Positions 26,136 through 36,074 of a stretch of DNA of 64,000 bases are shown here, piece after piece. The position numbers were made by a program, and so were the translations under genes. Position 1 is the first letter of the stretch. Every line of letters begins with the position of its first letter. The notes beneath the pieces were generated by a model that made no database searches, had not been told where the DNA came from, and saw only the letters and a list, made by a program, of their open reading frames with translations. The stretch comes from Prolixibacteraceae bacterium (lineage in GTDB: Bacteria > Bacteroidota > Bacteroidia > Bacteroidales > Prolixibacteraceae): contig CP081303.1 in NCBI GenBank assembly GCA_019720755.1, positions 3,141,001 through 3,205,000 of the forward strand. Reading direction: 5' to 3'.

Positions 26136-26846
26136 ATGGTACAAACATTATTAATTGACCTAGATCACACCCTTTGGGATTTTGAGTCAAACTCTAAAGT
26201 AGCATTGATGCAGGCAATGGATCATATGAATATCTTCGATTGGGTGGATGATTATGATCTGTTTTTTGAAGAATACGAAAAGATAAATAAGCGCTATTGG
26301 GGCCTATATCGTCAACGTCAGATTGATAAAGATAAATTGATTGTTGGACGCTTTGAGGATACCTTTGAAATGGTATTACCGAAAGCGAAAGGGCTCGGGT
26401 TAAAGTTAAATGACACTTATTTAGAATTTATGCCTTTGCAAAATAAACTAATGCCTGGTGCATTAGAGTTTTTAGAATATGCAAAAGGACGATATACGAT
26501 TGTTGTTGTAACCAATGGTTTTAAATCGGTTCAGAGAAAAAAAATGTATACTAGTAAAATTGATCAGTTTATTGATCATGTGGTAATCTCTGAGGAAGTT
26601 GGAGCACCTAAACCTTCTCCTAAGATCTTTCAACGTGCACTGTCTTGTGCTAATTCATCTAAAATAAACGCTTTAATGATTGGCGACTCTCTAGAAGCGG
26701 ATGTTCAAGGTGGCGTTGACTTTGGTATCAAAACCATCTATTTTGGAGACAAAGAGAACGTTCCTAGTACACTAAAAGATTCTCCTTTTTTGATTGATTC
26801 TACAGATGATTGGGGACAAATTAGAAGAATATTACAACCTTCTTAG
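26136..26846 (+). CDS. YjjG-family HAD nucleotidase
   Basis: The haloacid-dehalogenase phosphatase has motif I LLIDLDHTLWDFE (nucleophile DxD at the start), motif II VVVTNG, motif III Lys in EVGAPKPSPKIF and motif IV MIGDSLEADVQGG. DLDHTLWDFESNS with Trp-Asp is characteristic of the YjjG noncanonical-pyrimidine nucleotidases, which clean up modified nucleoside monophosphates. I prefer ATG at 26136 (MVQTLLIDLDHTLWDF), two bases after the preceding stop codon. An upstream ATG at 26121 overlaps that gene and adds five residues. Its 3' end overlaps the convergent MgtC gene by 4 bp. Confidence 0.88.
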   Translation: MVQTLLIDLDHTLWDFESNSKVALMQAMDHMNIFDWVDDYDLFFEEYEKINKRYWGLYRQRQIDKDKLIVGRFEDTFEMVLPKAKGLGLKLNDTYLEFMPLQNKLMPGALEFLEYAKGRYTIVVVTNGFKSVQRKKMYTSKIDQFIDHVVISEEVGAPKPSPKIFQRALSCANSSKINALMIGDSLEADVQGGVDFGIKTIYFGDKENVPSTLKDSPFLIDSTDDWGQIRRILQPS

Positions 26847-27547
26847 ATCTCTTTAATAGAGACTTTGGAGATATTCATATTCAATTTTTTTAGATCTTTA
26901 TGAAGTGAATGGATATTCACTTTACGTTCAAAGTTTACCAAGAAACTATGCTTAATTACTGTTTTCGGTGTATATTGTACTTCAATGTCAAGAGAGCGTA
27001 TTTTGATCTTATTCTTTTTCAATATCTCTTCCAAATGTTTGTTATGGACTTCCAATTCGTGAGAGGTAACGATAATTCTTTTTAAGGAGCCATAGGAAAA
27101 TACTTTGCTCTCTATGATACTAAATGTGATTAATACGAGTAGAACAATGAAAGTGGTTACGGCTGCAATTTTAAATAATCCGACTCCAACAGCAAGCCCA
27201 ATAGCTCCACATGACCAAATAGAAGAAGCGGTAGTGATTCCTCGTATATTGGTTCCTAATTTAATGATTGCTCCTGCTCCTACAAAACCAATACCTGACA
27301 CTACTTGTGCTGCAATTCTAGTTGGGTCGATTTCGTCATTGTAGTGGTAGAATTGAGGAATCCATATAGAGACTAACATGATCAATGTGGAGCCAATACA
27401 TATGAGGGCATGAGTTCTTAGTCCTGCAGGTTGTCTGTTTAATTCTCTCTCTAGTCCAATGCATACTCCAAATATCATAGAGATTATAATTCGGATTAAC
27501 ATATGTTCAAATGAGATCTCTTGAGGGGTCTCTAATATAAAGTTCAT
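26843..27547 (-). CDS. MgtC/SapB family membrane protein
   Basis: The 234-aa protein carries the MgtC core: RIIISMIFGVCIGLERELNR with PAGLRTHALICIGSTLIML, then IAAQVVSGIGFVGAGAIIK and GITTASSIWSCGAIGLAVGV, over about five helices. A C-terminal ACT-like cytoplasmic domain follows. Family members regulate membrane ATP synthase or Mg2+ homeostasis rather than transport Mg2+. It is monocistronic and convergent with the YjjG gene. Confidence 0.9.
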   Translation of the reverse strand: MNFILETPQEISFEHMLIRIIISMIFGVCIGLERELNRQPAGLRTHALICIGSTLIMLVSIWIPQFYHYNDEIDPTRIAAQVVSGIGFVGAGAIIKLGTNIRGITTASSIWSCGAIGLAVGVGLFKIAAVTTFIVLLVLITFSIIESKVFSYGSLKRIIVTSHELEVHNKHLEEILKKNKIKIRSLDIEVQYTPKTVIKHSFLVNFERKVNIHSLHKDLKKLNMNISKVSIKEI

Positions 27548-27719
27548 AATAACTAACTTTGTTGTATAATATAAGATACAATTATATCACCAGATTGTTT
27601 TATCATAGAATATAGGATCTCTATTTAATATAATTTAATATACAATGGCGGCCCTATTAATATTTGGTCCGTTTTTTTTAGTTCCTTTGTTATTGTTAAC
27701 CATTAAAACATAAACCATT

Positions 27720-29171
27720 ATGAAATTAAATGTTGTAGCACGACTCTTTGTTGGGCTGGGAGCAATATTTACATCGACCTGTAGTATTGCGCAACAGAAA
27801 CAACCCAATATTATATTCGTTTTTCCAGATCAAATGAGAGGAGAAGCAATGGGATTCGAGGATGAAGTTCTAGTAAAAACTCCTTCTTTGGATCAGTTTA
27901 AGAGTGAAGCGGTTAATTTTACCCAAGCGATTGCTAATTACCCCGTTTGTTCTCCGACTCGTGCCATGATCTTTTCAGGTCTCTATCCGATAAAGAATAA
28001 GGTGACTCTAAATGTGAATAGTGAAACCGAGAAATATGGAGTTGAACTTCAAAAAGATGCTGTTTGTTGGTCTGATATATTGGCTTCGAATGGTTATGAT
28101 CTAGGATATGTTGGAAAGTGGCACCTTGATTCTCCAAGAGAACCATACATCAAGTGTAAGAACAATGTGGGAAAAATGAAGTGGAATGAGTGGTGTTCCC
28201 CAGATAGACGTCATGGATTCAGTTATTGGCATGCTTATGGAACTTATGATTATCATTTAAATCCAATGTATTGGGATACGGATTCTCCAAGAAACGGGTT
28301 TAAGTTCTATAATGAATGGGGACCTATACATGAAGCGAATAAAGCAATAGAATATATAAAAAACACTGAAGGTAAATATCGCGATGGTAGTAAACCTTTT
28401 GCTTTAGTCGTTAGTATCAACCCTCCTCACACACCTTACAGTCAAGTACCACAGAAATATAAAGATATTTATAAAGACCTTGATGTTGAAAAACTGTGTA
28501 CCAAACCTAGTATCGAGGCAAAAGGTACGAAATGGGGCGATCATTATAGAAGGAATATTAAAAATTATTATGCTTGTATCTCTGGAGTAGATGAGCAATT
28601 TGGTCGCATTCTAAAGTCTTTGAAAGATCAAGGTATTGATGATAATACTATTGTAGTATTTACTTCTGATCATGGTGACTGTATGGGGATTCATGAAAAG
28701 ATTACAAAAAATAATTGGTTCGAAGAGTCTATGAGAGTCCCTTTTATTGTTAAGGTGCCAGGTGTAACCGAAGGAGATGATGTGGACTACCAATTAGGTT
28801 CATTAGATATCTACCCAACGCTCTTAGGACTTCTTGGAATGGCTGATAAAGTGCCAAGTAACTTAAAAGGATATGACTATACTTCCGTTATTCATGGAGA
28901 GAAGGCGAAAGATGCACCATCGCATCAGTGGTATATGAGAATGGTCTATGGTACACACAAAAAAGGAAGTAGAGGAGTACGAAATGAACGCTATACATTT
29001 GTAATAAATCGAATGAAAGGGGAAGGACAAAAGATCCTACTTTATGATAGAAAGAAAGACCCATTTCAGATGAAAAATATTGCAGATAAGAATAAAAGAA
29101 TCGTTCGTAAGATGGAAACTATTTTGAGAGAAGATCTGAAAAAGTATAATGATCCTTTTGTGATTAAATAG
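27720..29171 (+). CDS. Secreted Cys-type sulfatase (family S1)
   Basis: The 483-aa protein has a signal peptide (residues ~1-24) and an alkaline-phosphatase-fold sulfatase domain. IIFVFPDQMRGEAMG carries the first metal Asp. YPVCSPTRAMIFSGLYP has Cys77 of the CxPxR motif that an anaerobic or FGE-type maturase converts to formylglycine. VGKWHLDSP, with a catalytic Lys/His, and VVFTSDHGDCMGIHEK, with metal ligands, follow. Such enzymes remove sulfate from polysaccharides such as algal galactans, fucans or host glycosaminoglycans; the substrate is not readable here. The nearby SusC/SusD pair suggests a glycan-utilisation role. No maturase gene is in the window. Confidence 0.9.
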   Translation: MKLNVVARLFVGLGAIFTSTCSIAQQKQPNIIFVFPDQMRGEAMGFEDEVLVKTPSLDQFKSEAVNFTQAIANYPVCSPTRAMIFSGLYPIKNKVTLNVNSETEKYGVELQKDAVCWSDILASNGYDLGYVGKWHLDSPREPYIKCKNNVGKMKWNEWCSPDRRHGFSYWHAYGTYDYHLNPMYWDTDSPRNGFKFYNEWGPIHEANKAIEYIKNTEGKYRDGSKPFALVVSINPPHTPYSQVPQKYKDIYKDLDVEKLCTKPSIEAKGTKWGDHYRRNIKNYYACISGVDEQFGRILKSLKDQGIDDNTIVVFTSDHGDCMGIHEKITKNNWFEESMRVPFIVKVPGVTEGDDVDYQLGSLDIYPTLLGLLGMADKVPSNLKGYDYTSVIHGEKAKDAPSHQWYMRMVYGTHKKGSRGVRNERYTFVINRMKGEGQKILLYDRKKDPFQMKNIADKNKRIVRKMETILREDLKKYNDPFVIK

Positions 29172-29189
29172 TTGATAATATCCTATTAT

Positions 29190-29222
29190 AAAAAAAGCTA
29201 TTCCTATGGGATAGCTTTTTTT
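29190..29222 (+). terminator. Intrinsic terminator of the sulfatase gene
   Basis: AAAAAAGCTAT pairs with ATAGCTTTTTT around a short loop (TCCTATGGG), followed by more T. It lies about 20 bp after the sulfatase stop codon. Confidence 0.85.
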
Positions 29223-29282
29223 ATTTCTAATGATTTTATGAATTAATTATTAGAAGCCCATGGGCTCTATCGTAATTATATA

Positions 29283-30512
29283 CAGGGCTTTTCCATAAAA
29301 ACTAAAAAAGTCATCAAAAAGTGTTTTATTTGAATAACGACAAACATATAAAACCTTTAAGATGACTAAAAAAACGAAGTTAAGGAATACTATGAATATT
29401 TGAAAGAAAATTTAGTAGATCCTAGAGATACACGAGGGAAGAAGCATGATTTAGAGTTTGTCCTTGTAGGTATCACTCTATCAATTATTACTGGAAATAC
29501 CTTGCTGTCTGAGATTTCTCGTTTTCTAGAGAATTATCATTCTATATTACGCAAGATCGTTGGACTGCCAAAATGTAAACCTATATCATATAGTCAATTA
29601 CGTCGTATAATATCCTTTTTAGCTTCAACTAATTATCAAGAGGTTCAATCAAGCTATTTTGGATGGCAGAACACAAAAGATGATGATGACTGGATTTCTT
29701 TAGATGGCAAAGAGCTACGAGGAACAATAGCAAAGAGTCTAGGGCAAAAACGAGGTCTAAATATTGTATACGGCATAAGTCAAAAGGATAAAATATCTAC
29801 AGCCGCAACATTTTATGAAGGAGCTAAAGAAAGTGAAATAACGACGGTAAGAGAGCTCTTAAATGATCTATCTTTGGCATCTTCGAACTTAACATTTGAT
29901 GCGCTTCATACACAGTTTGAGACTCTTGAGAAATGTGAAAGTGCCAAAGGAATCTACATTGCACAAGTAAAGAATAACCAAAAGAATTTGAATGTAGAAT
30001 TACGGAATCATGAACAGTCAAGTGTTGAGTTTATGAGCCTTTCAATTGATAATAAAGGACATGGAAGAAAAGAAACAAGAACTTACTCTTTTTATGACAT
30101 CAGAAAGGTTACACTTGATGAAAAGTGGGTTCATTGTGGAATCAAGAGTTTAATTAAAGTCGATAGAGATCGCCTAATAGTAAACTCGAATAAAAGGTCG
30201 ATAGAAACCTCATATTATATTAGTAACCGAGATTGTAATGAAATACATCCACATAAATATGCGAAAGCTATTAGGGGACACTGGACGATAGAAATGAGTA
30301 ATTATATAAGAGATGTTCTATTCTCTGAAGATAATATACGATGCTCCAATAGAAATCAAGCAAAAGGAATGGCAATATTAATTACAACGGTAGTTAATTT
30401 AATACAACGAAATAAACCTAAAAACATTAAGGCTCAGAGAGAAAAGTTCTTATCTGATATTAGAAAGATGGCTTCTCTTTTTGTCATTTAACATTTTTAT
30501 GAAAATGCCCTG
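29283..30512 (+). mobile_element. ISAs1-family insertion sequence, complete, 1230 bp, 10-bp target duplication
   Basis: Terminal inverted repeats CAGGGCTTTTCCATAAAAA (29283-29301) and the complement of TTTTTATGAAAATGCCCTG (30494-30512) match at 17 of 19 positions. They are flanked by direct repeats TAATTATATA at 29273-29282 and 30513-30522. Both ends and the duplication being intact shows simple transposition with no later rearrangement. It landed between the sulfatase terminator and the SusC gene. Confidence 0.93.
29362..30491 (+). pseudogene. ISAs1-family transposase with frameshift in an A7 run near the start
   Basis: From TTG at 29400 the open frame gives 363 residues of an ISAs1-type DDE transposase: WISLDGKELRGTI (first Asp), LTFDALHTQFETLEK (second Asp), and RGHWTIEMSNYIRDVLFSED (Glu motif). 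The natural ATG is at 29362. Its frame reads MTKKTKLRNTMNI then stops at 29401, but one extra A in the A7 run (29368-29374) would give MTKKNEVKEYYEYLKENLV in frame with the rest. So this copy has a single-base deletion, or depends on slippage at the A-run or on the TTG start. The catalytic part is complete, so activity is not excluded. A 7-bp inverted pair (AGTCATC 29309, GATGACT 29361) covers the ATG. Confidence 0.8.
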
Positions 30513-30522
30513 TAATTATATA

Positions 30523-31192
30523 TAAGTTGTATAAAACAACTTATATATAGAGAGAAAGAAAGGCCTACGTTGTTATTCGAAATCGTTCCTATTTTCAAAT
30601 CTTCTCAGTGTTATCAAGCTATTATCTTGGTTTAATTTCGTGATTGTTAGTACCATTTTGATGCTTTGGTACTATTAATGAAGTGATGGGATTCAGTGCA
30701 TGATTGTTTTGTTATTGTTAATTTATTTGTAATCAACCTTTTGTGTAGTTAATAATTGCATAAGACATGTAATTGTTGTGAATAATATGTTGTGATATGG
30801 CCATTTAGGTTAATGTAAGGTAAAAATTGTACGTAATTGAATAAAAAATGTGTAAAAGTGTCTCTTTATATCCTGTTTTTCTGATTTAATAGTTCGTATG
30901 ATTGGGTGTAATTGTCCAATTTGAACCTTAATTAACTTACTATATATCATAGTTTATAGATTTGAATCGAATCAATAAAGTATTTGATGATCATTGATTT
31001 GTCCATTATGGGACTGTACTTAATATGACCGAAAGAGTTTTGGGTGTGAATATTTTAAGATGTGGTATTTGATGAACAAGATTTAAAATGAGAATCTATC
31101 ATTACTTAGGGCTTCAGAAAGTAAGGTGTACATTATATCATCTTATGATCTTGATGGTCTTGGGGGACTTTTTAAATAACTAACTATAGATT
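30523..31192. other. Intergenic region upstream of the SusC gene
   Basis: This 670-bp region between the IS and susC shows no gene. It must contain the susC promoter. No anti-sigma/sigma pair or hybrid two-component regulator is next to this SusCD pair. Nothing else of note was found. Confidence 0.4.
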
Positions 31193-34100
31193 ATGAAACA
31201 AGTAGATCAAGCTTGGCATCGTAGACTTTTTATAGGGACGATGTTGTTGTTACTTTCTTTAGTAGGAGGTAATGTAATGGCACAGAAGGCGACGATAAAA
31301 GGAGTCGTAAAGGATGAAAAGGGAGTATCACTGCCTGGTGTTACTGTTCTTTTAAAGGGGACTACAGTTGGAACTATCACTGATTTTGAAGGAAATTATA
31401 CTTTAAATATTTCAGATAGTAAAACGGCTGTTATTCGCTATTCATATGTAGGGTTCGTTACTCAAGAACTAGTTCCCTCAGGTAAATCCGTGATAAATAT
31501 TACACTTAAAGAAGATGCAATCTCTCTTGGTGAGGTGGTTGCTGTTGGTTATGGTGTAATGAAAAAAAGTGATGTGACTGGTTCTACCGTTGGGGTAAAA
31601 TCAGATGATATCTTAAAGGCAAACACAACAACAGTAAACGAGGCACTTCAAGGAAAGATGGCTGGTGTAACTGTTACATCAAATAGTGGTGCCCCAGGTG
31701 GAGATATCAAAATTCGTGTTCGTGGAGCCAACTCTATCTCTGGTAGCAATGCACCGCTAGTTGTAATTGATGGTTTTGTAGGTGGCTCATTAAAAGAGTT
31801 GAATCCAAACGATATTGCAAGTCTTGAAGTTCTAAAGGATGCATCTGCTACTGCAATATATGGATCTAGAGGATCAAATGGAGTCATCTTGGTAACTACA
31901 AAGTCTGGTAAAAAAGGAGATTTTAAAGTTTCATATAATGGATATTACGGACAACAAAGAGTCTCTAAGAAATTAGACGTACTAGATGCAGCATCTTATG
32001 CTGAGGTGGTGAATGCAAAAAGAGTGGCTTTTGGTAAAACGAATACATATACACAGGATCAGATTGATGCTTTCAGAAAGAGTGGTGGACATAATTGGCA
32101 AGATGAGATCTATACTTCGGCACCAGTTCAAAATCATAACTTGTCTTTTACAGGAGGTACTGATAAAATGCGTTTCATGTTTTCAGGTCAATATCTGAAT
32201 CAAGATGGAATCATGAAAAATTCAAACTATAATAGATTAAATTATCGTTTGAATTTAGATGCAGATCTTACTGATAAATTGAACTTTAAAGTAAATATTA
32301 GTGGTTTTCGTTCTAAGGATAAAAAATTTAACTTGAAGTGGCCTAATGGAACTCCTCCAACAGATGCATTGGTTTTTGAACCAACGTTACCAATTTACGA
32401 TGAGAATGGAGAATATACAGAATCTTCATTTCCTACTGTAAATAATCCTGTTGCAGATATCAATGAGTTGAATAAAGAGGCAACAAAAACGAATGCTACA
32501 GTTAATGCCTCATTATCTTATCGTATTACTCCTAAATTGATTTTGTCTGTTGCTGGAGGGTATGTGATGAACAGTAGCAATAACTATGGTTTTGATAACA
32601 AGTATCTATATTCTGGTCGTGGAAAAGAGAAGGGAAATGCTTCTAACTCTATGAATACACTATGGCAGAATACAAATACGCTGTCTTATATCAACAGTTT
32701 TGGAGATCATAACCTGAATATTACTTTGGCTAATGAGCAGAGTGGTTCATCTGGAAACAAAAACTCTTTTTCTGCAAATGATTTCTTCTTAAATAGAGGT
32801 TATTATATGTTAAACCTTGGAGCGATGTCTTCTAATTATAAGTCAAGCTTTACGAACCAATGGGCTTTGATGTCATTCTTGTCACGTGTAAACTACAGCT
32901 ATAAAGGAAAATACCTTTTCACTGGTTCTGTACGTGCGGATGGTTCTTCTAAATTTGCAAAGGGAAACAAATGGGGTTATTTCCCAAGTGCTTCGGTTGC
33001 TTGGAGAGTGTCAGAAGAGAGCTTTATGGAAGATTCTGAAATAATCAATAACTTCAAACTAAGATTAGGTGTTGGTCAGACTGGTAGCCAGGCAACAGAT
33101 CCATATCGTTCTAAGTCGATTATGACTCCATCAGGTAACTACTCTTTGAATGGTACTGATAAATATATCGGTTTGTCGGTAGCTTATCCTGATAGTCCTG
33201 ATCTTTCATGGGAAACTACAACACAATCTAATATTGGAGCAGATCTTACTCTTTGGGAAGGAATGATCAGTTTGACGGCAGATTATTACTATAAGAAAAC
33301 TTCTAATATTCTACTTTATGTAAACACTGCATATGTGTCAGGTTTCTCTAATGAGCTTAAGAATGTTGGTTCTCTTGAAAATAAAGGGGTTGATTTATCT
33401 CTAGGTCTTAATTTAGGAAAAGGAGATTTAAAATATAATGGTACCATTACTGCAACAAGTAACAACCAAAAGATTTTAGATCTGAATGGAGCAACAGAGA
33501 TGCCATTTATTGGGGCTTCTGGACTTACTTCTAAGATTATTGTAGGTCGTCCTTCAGGAGAATTTTATGGTTATAAATATGAAGGAGTATGGAAATCTTC
33601 TCAAACAGCAGAAGCGGCTGTATATGGAGCTAAGCCAGGAGACCCTCGTTTTATGGACCAAAACAACGACAACACAATTAATACTTCAGATAAAACAATT
33701 ATCGGAAATGCTACTCCTAGTTGGTATTTTGGATTCTCTAACAATGTATCATACAAGAATTTGGATGTGTCATTTATGTTCACTTCTACTGTTGGACAGG
33801 ATGTATTCAACTATGTTCGTGCAAAAACAATGGGAGTAACCAATACAGATCCAGTGAATCCTGATATCTTGAATCGCTGGACTCCAGAAAATGAGAATAC
33901 TGATATTCCTGGATTTGGATCCACTAGTAAAGATAACTATCAAGCATTGTCATCTATGTTTATTGAAGATGGTTCATTTATCCGATTGAAAAATGTGACT
34001 GTAGGATATACATTCAATGACAATATGCTAAAAGGTTTAGGATTGTCTAAACTGAGAGTATATGGTTCTATTCAGAATGTATTTACATTGACAAACTACA

Positions 34101-34213
34101 CTGGTTATGACCCAGAAGTTAGTAATGGTACTTCTGATATGATGCCTGGATATGATATTGCACCATACCCATCAGCTAGAGTGTGGAACTTAGGTGTTAA
34201 TATTAGTTTCTAA
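31193..34213 (+). CDS. SusC/RagA-family TonB-linked outer-membrane transporter
   Basis: The 1006-aa protein begins with a signal peptide to about residue 30 (MLLLLSLVGGNVMAQ). A CarboxypepD_reg-like domain follows (ATIKGVVKDEKGVSLPGVTV...GTITDFEGNY), then the TonB box and plug (ALQGKMAGVTVTSNSGAPGG, LKDASATAIYGSRGSNGVIL), and a large 22-strand barrel ending NLGVNISF. The SusC signature SATAIYGSRGSNGVILVTTK is clear. It imports oligosaccharides or peptides captured by its SusD partner, whose gene follows at once. Substrate is unknown. The nearby sulfatase points to a sulfated glycan, but an IS lies between them. Confidence 0.95.
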   Translation: MKQVDQAWHRRLFIGTMLLLLSLVGGNVMAQKATIKGVVKDEKGVSLPGVTVLLKGTTVGTITDFEGNYTLNISDSKTAVIRYSYVGFVTQELVPSGKSVINITLKEDAISLGEVVAVGYGVMKKSDVTGSTVGVKSDDILKANTTTVNEALQGKMAGVTVTSNSGAPGGDIKIRVRGANSISGSNAPLVVIDGFVGGSLKELNPNDIASLEVLKDASATAIYGSRGSNGVILVTTKSGKKGDFKVSYNGYYGQQRVSKKLDVLDAASYAEVVNAKRVAFGKTNTYTQDQIDAFRKSGGHNWQDEIYTSAPVQNHNLSFTGGTDKMRFMFSGQYLNQDGIMKNSNYNRLNYRLNLDADLTDKLNFKVNISGFRSKDKKFNLKWPNGTPPTDALVFEPTLPIYDENGEYTESSFPTVNNPVADINELNKEATKTNATVNASLSYRITPKLILSVAGGYVMNSSNNYGFDNKYLYSGRGKEKGNASNSMNTLWQNTNTLSYINSFGDHNLNITLANEQSGSSGNKNSFSANDFFLNRGYYMLNLGAMSSNYKSSFTNQWALMSFLSRVNYSYKGKYLFTGSVRADGSSKFAKGNKWGYFPSASVAWRVSEESFMEDSEIINNFKLRLGVGQTGSQATDPYRSKSIMTPSGNYSLNGTDKYIGLSVAYPDSPDLSWETTTQSNIGADLTLWEGMISLTADYYYKKTSNILLYVNTAYVSGFSNELKNVGSLENKGVDLSLGLNLGKGDLKYNGTITATSNNQKILDLNGATEMPFIGASGLTSKIIVGRPSGEFYGYKYEGVWKSSQTAEAAVYGAKPGDPRFMDQNNDNTINTSDKTIIGNATPSWYFGFSNNVSYKNLDVSFMFTSTVGQDVFNYVRAKTMGVTNTDPVNPDILNRWTPENENTDIPGFGSTSKDNYQALSSMFIEDGSFIRLKNVTVGYTFNDNMLKGLGLSKLRVYGSIQNVFTLTNYTGYDPEVSNGTSDMMPGYDIAPYPSARVWNLGVNISF

Positions 34214-34241
34214 TTTGGGATTCCGATTAATTGTGATTAAG

Positions 34242-35774
34242 ATGAAAAGAATGAAAAAAAATATATTGACTTTAGCCTTAGGAGCAACGCTCCTAGGCGG
34301 AGCTTTTTCAAGCTGTGACTTACTAGAAGAAGACTCTTCAGTAATCATTGAGACAAAAACTTATTTTAAACAAGAGTCTGAGTTAGTTGGGGCGATCACT
34401 CCAATTTATAACTACATATTTAAAGATAATACACGTTTTGGTGGAATTAGTGGTAGAGGTTTCTCTTTAAATTGTGGAGATCCTGCGCTTACTTCAATCC
34501 GTGGTTTGAATAAGCAGAGAATGTTGGAGTTTGATGATTTCAATGTATCTGAAAACAACGATGATATCACTGCTGTATGGAAAGCAATGTATCGTGCAAT
34601 TGGTGCTGCGAATAATGTGATTAGTAGTCGTGATAGAATCGAGAAAATTGCGATGGATGCAACCAAGCGTGAGGTGTATATGGCTGAAGCCCATTTTCTT
34701 AGAGCTTTGGCTTATTACAATATTGTAAGTTATTGGGGGAAAGGTCCTATCGTAGAAAAATTATTGACTGGTGACGAAGCAAAACTAGTGAAGAATGCTA
34801 CTGCTGAGGAGATCTATAACTTTATTATCGCTGATTTAGAGATTGCTAAAGTAATTCCAGAAGAGCGAGGAGAGCTTGGTAGAGTAAATCAAGATGCTGT
34901 TAGAATGTTGAAAGCTTATGTCTATATGAATATGGCTGGATATCCTTTGAACAAAGGAAACGAATACTATAAGAAAGCTGCAGATGCAGCTGCTGAAGTA
35001 ATTTCTACAGCAAGTCATTCATTGGATGACAATTTTGCTGACCTATGGAAAGCGGACAATCGTTTCAAGAAATCAGAACATATTTTCTTCTTTTATGGAA
35101 ACTATGATTTAGGACGTGATCTTGCTTCTTATGGAGGAAAAGGTTTAAGAGGTACTGAAGAAGGTGGATGGAAAGATTATGTTGTGGAAACAGAGTTCTA
35201 TAACAACTTTCCAAACGACAATCGTAAGAAGGAAACTATTTATGATGTGATTAAATTCAATAAAAAAGGTCTAAGCCTTCCTGAATCTAAATATATCAAT
35301 TGCCTTGATGCGAAAGAGAAGCACACTTGGGTTGGTAAATATAGAGATCTTGGTGGTTCTCCTTGGAAGGATGTTACAACCAATACAATCTATCCTGTTT
35401 TCCGTTATGCGGATGCTTTGTTAATCCTTGCTGAGGCAGACAACTTGGCAAATGGAGGTCCTACTCCTAGAGCTTATGATGCATTGCGTCGTATCCAACA
35501 TCGTGCTTATGATGGTACTGCAGAAGTAACTAGAATTATTGCAGATGGAGCAACGATGGATTCATTTGATAAGGTTGTTCTACAAGAGCGTATGTGGGAA
35601 TTTGCTTTTGAAAATAAGACTTGGATCACCATGGTTCGTCGTCAAAAAGTGGAAGAATTTAATAAAAATCATGATAAAGAGGTTGCAGGTTTCTCTATAG
35701 CTAGTATCACGGAGTCAGACTATTTCTTCCCAATTCCAGAGCATGAAACACTAATCAATTCAAATCTTAAGTAA
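34242..35774 (+). CDS. SusD/RagB-family nutrient-binding lipoprotein
   Basis: The start at 34242 (MKRMKKNILTLALGATLLGG) gives a lipoprotein signal with the lipid Cys in FSSC. An upstream start at 34194 would overlap susC and lacks a signal. The ~510-residue protein has the SusD helical TPR core (YMAEAHFLRALAYYNIVSYW, MLKAYVYMNMAGYPLNKGNE) and the C-terminal FRYADALLILAEADNLANGG with LQERMWEFAFENKTW. It caps the SusC transporter at the cell surface and binds its substrate. A strong terminator follows 25 bp later, so the unit is susC-susD only. Confidence 0.94.
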   Translation: MKRMKKNILTLALGATLLGGAFSSCDLLEEDSSVIIETKTYFKQESELVGAITPIYNYIFKDNTRFGGISGRGFSLNCGDPALTSIRGLNKQRMLEFDDFNVSENNDDITAVWKAMYRAIGAANNVISSRDRIEKIAMDATKREVYMAEAHFLRALAYYNIVSYWGKGPIVEKLLTGDEAKLVKNATAEEIYNFIIADLEIAKVIPEERGELGRVNQDAVRMLKAYVYMNMAGYPLNKGNEYYKKAADAAAEVISTASHSLDDNFADLWKADNRFKKSEHIFFFYGNYDLGRDLASYGGKGLRGTEEGGWKDYVVETEFYNNFPNDNRKKETIYDVIKFNKKGLSLPESKYINCLDAKEKHTWVGKYRDLGGSPWKDVTTNTIYPVFRYADALLILAEADNLANGGPTPRAYDALRRIQHRAYDGTAEVTRIIADGATMDSFDKVVLQERMWEFAFENKTWITMVRRQKVEEFNKNHDKEVAGFSIASITESDYFFPIPEHETLINSNLK

Positions 35775-35799
35775 ACAAGTTTCGTTGACTTATATATTC

Positions 35800-35833
35800 A
35801 AAAAAAGAGATAACATCGCGTTATCTCTTTTTT
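35800..35833 (+). terminator. Intrinsic terminator after susD
   Basis: AAAAAAGAGATAAC pairs with GTTATCTCTTTTTT around ATCGC, followed by further T. Confidence 0.93.
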
Positions 35834-36074
35834 TGTTTTAACCTCATGAGGTCTATCGTTTTACATCTCTATTAAGTTGAAAGTCATTTTAAACACGCTA
35901 TTTTATATCGTTGTTCTTTTGAAAACTGTTGTGGGCATCGTAATTAGGTGAAATATTTGGGTTGCTCTGTAGGTACATACATGATAGATTAGAAATATAG
36001 GTTTAACAACGAGCTTTTTATTACTCGACTCTCTTCCCTCGAATATACTTCGACCTGTCTTCTAGGCTCTCTTC

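Noticed and set aside
27620..27719. Promoter boxes for the sulfatase gene
   Set aside because: TTTGG and a CTTTG are present, but the spacing is about 14 bp, outside the normal range, and the -7 match is poor.
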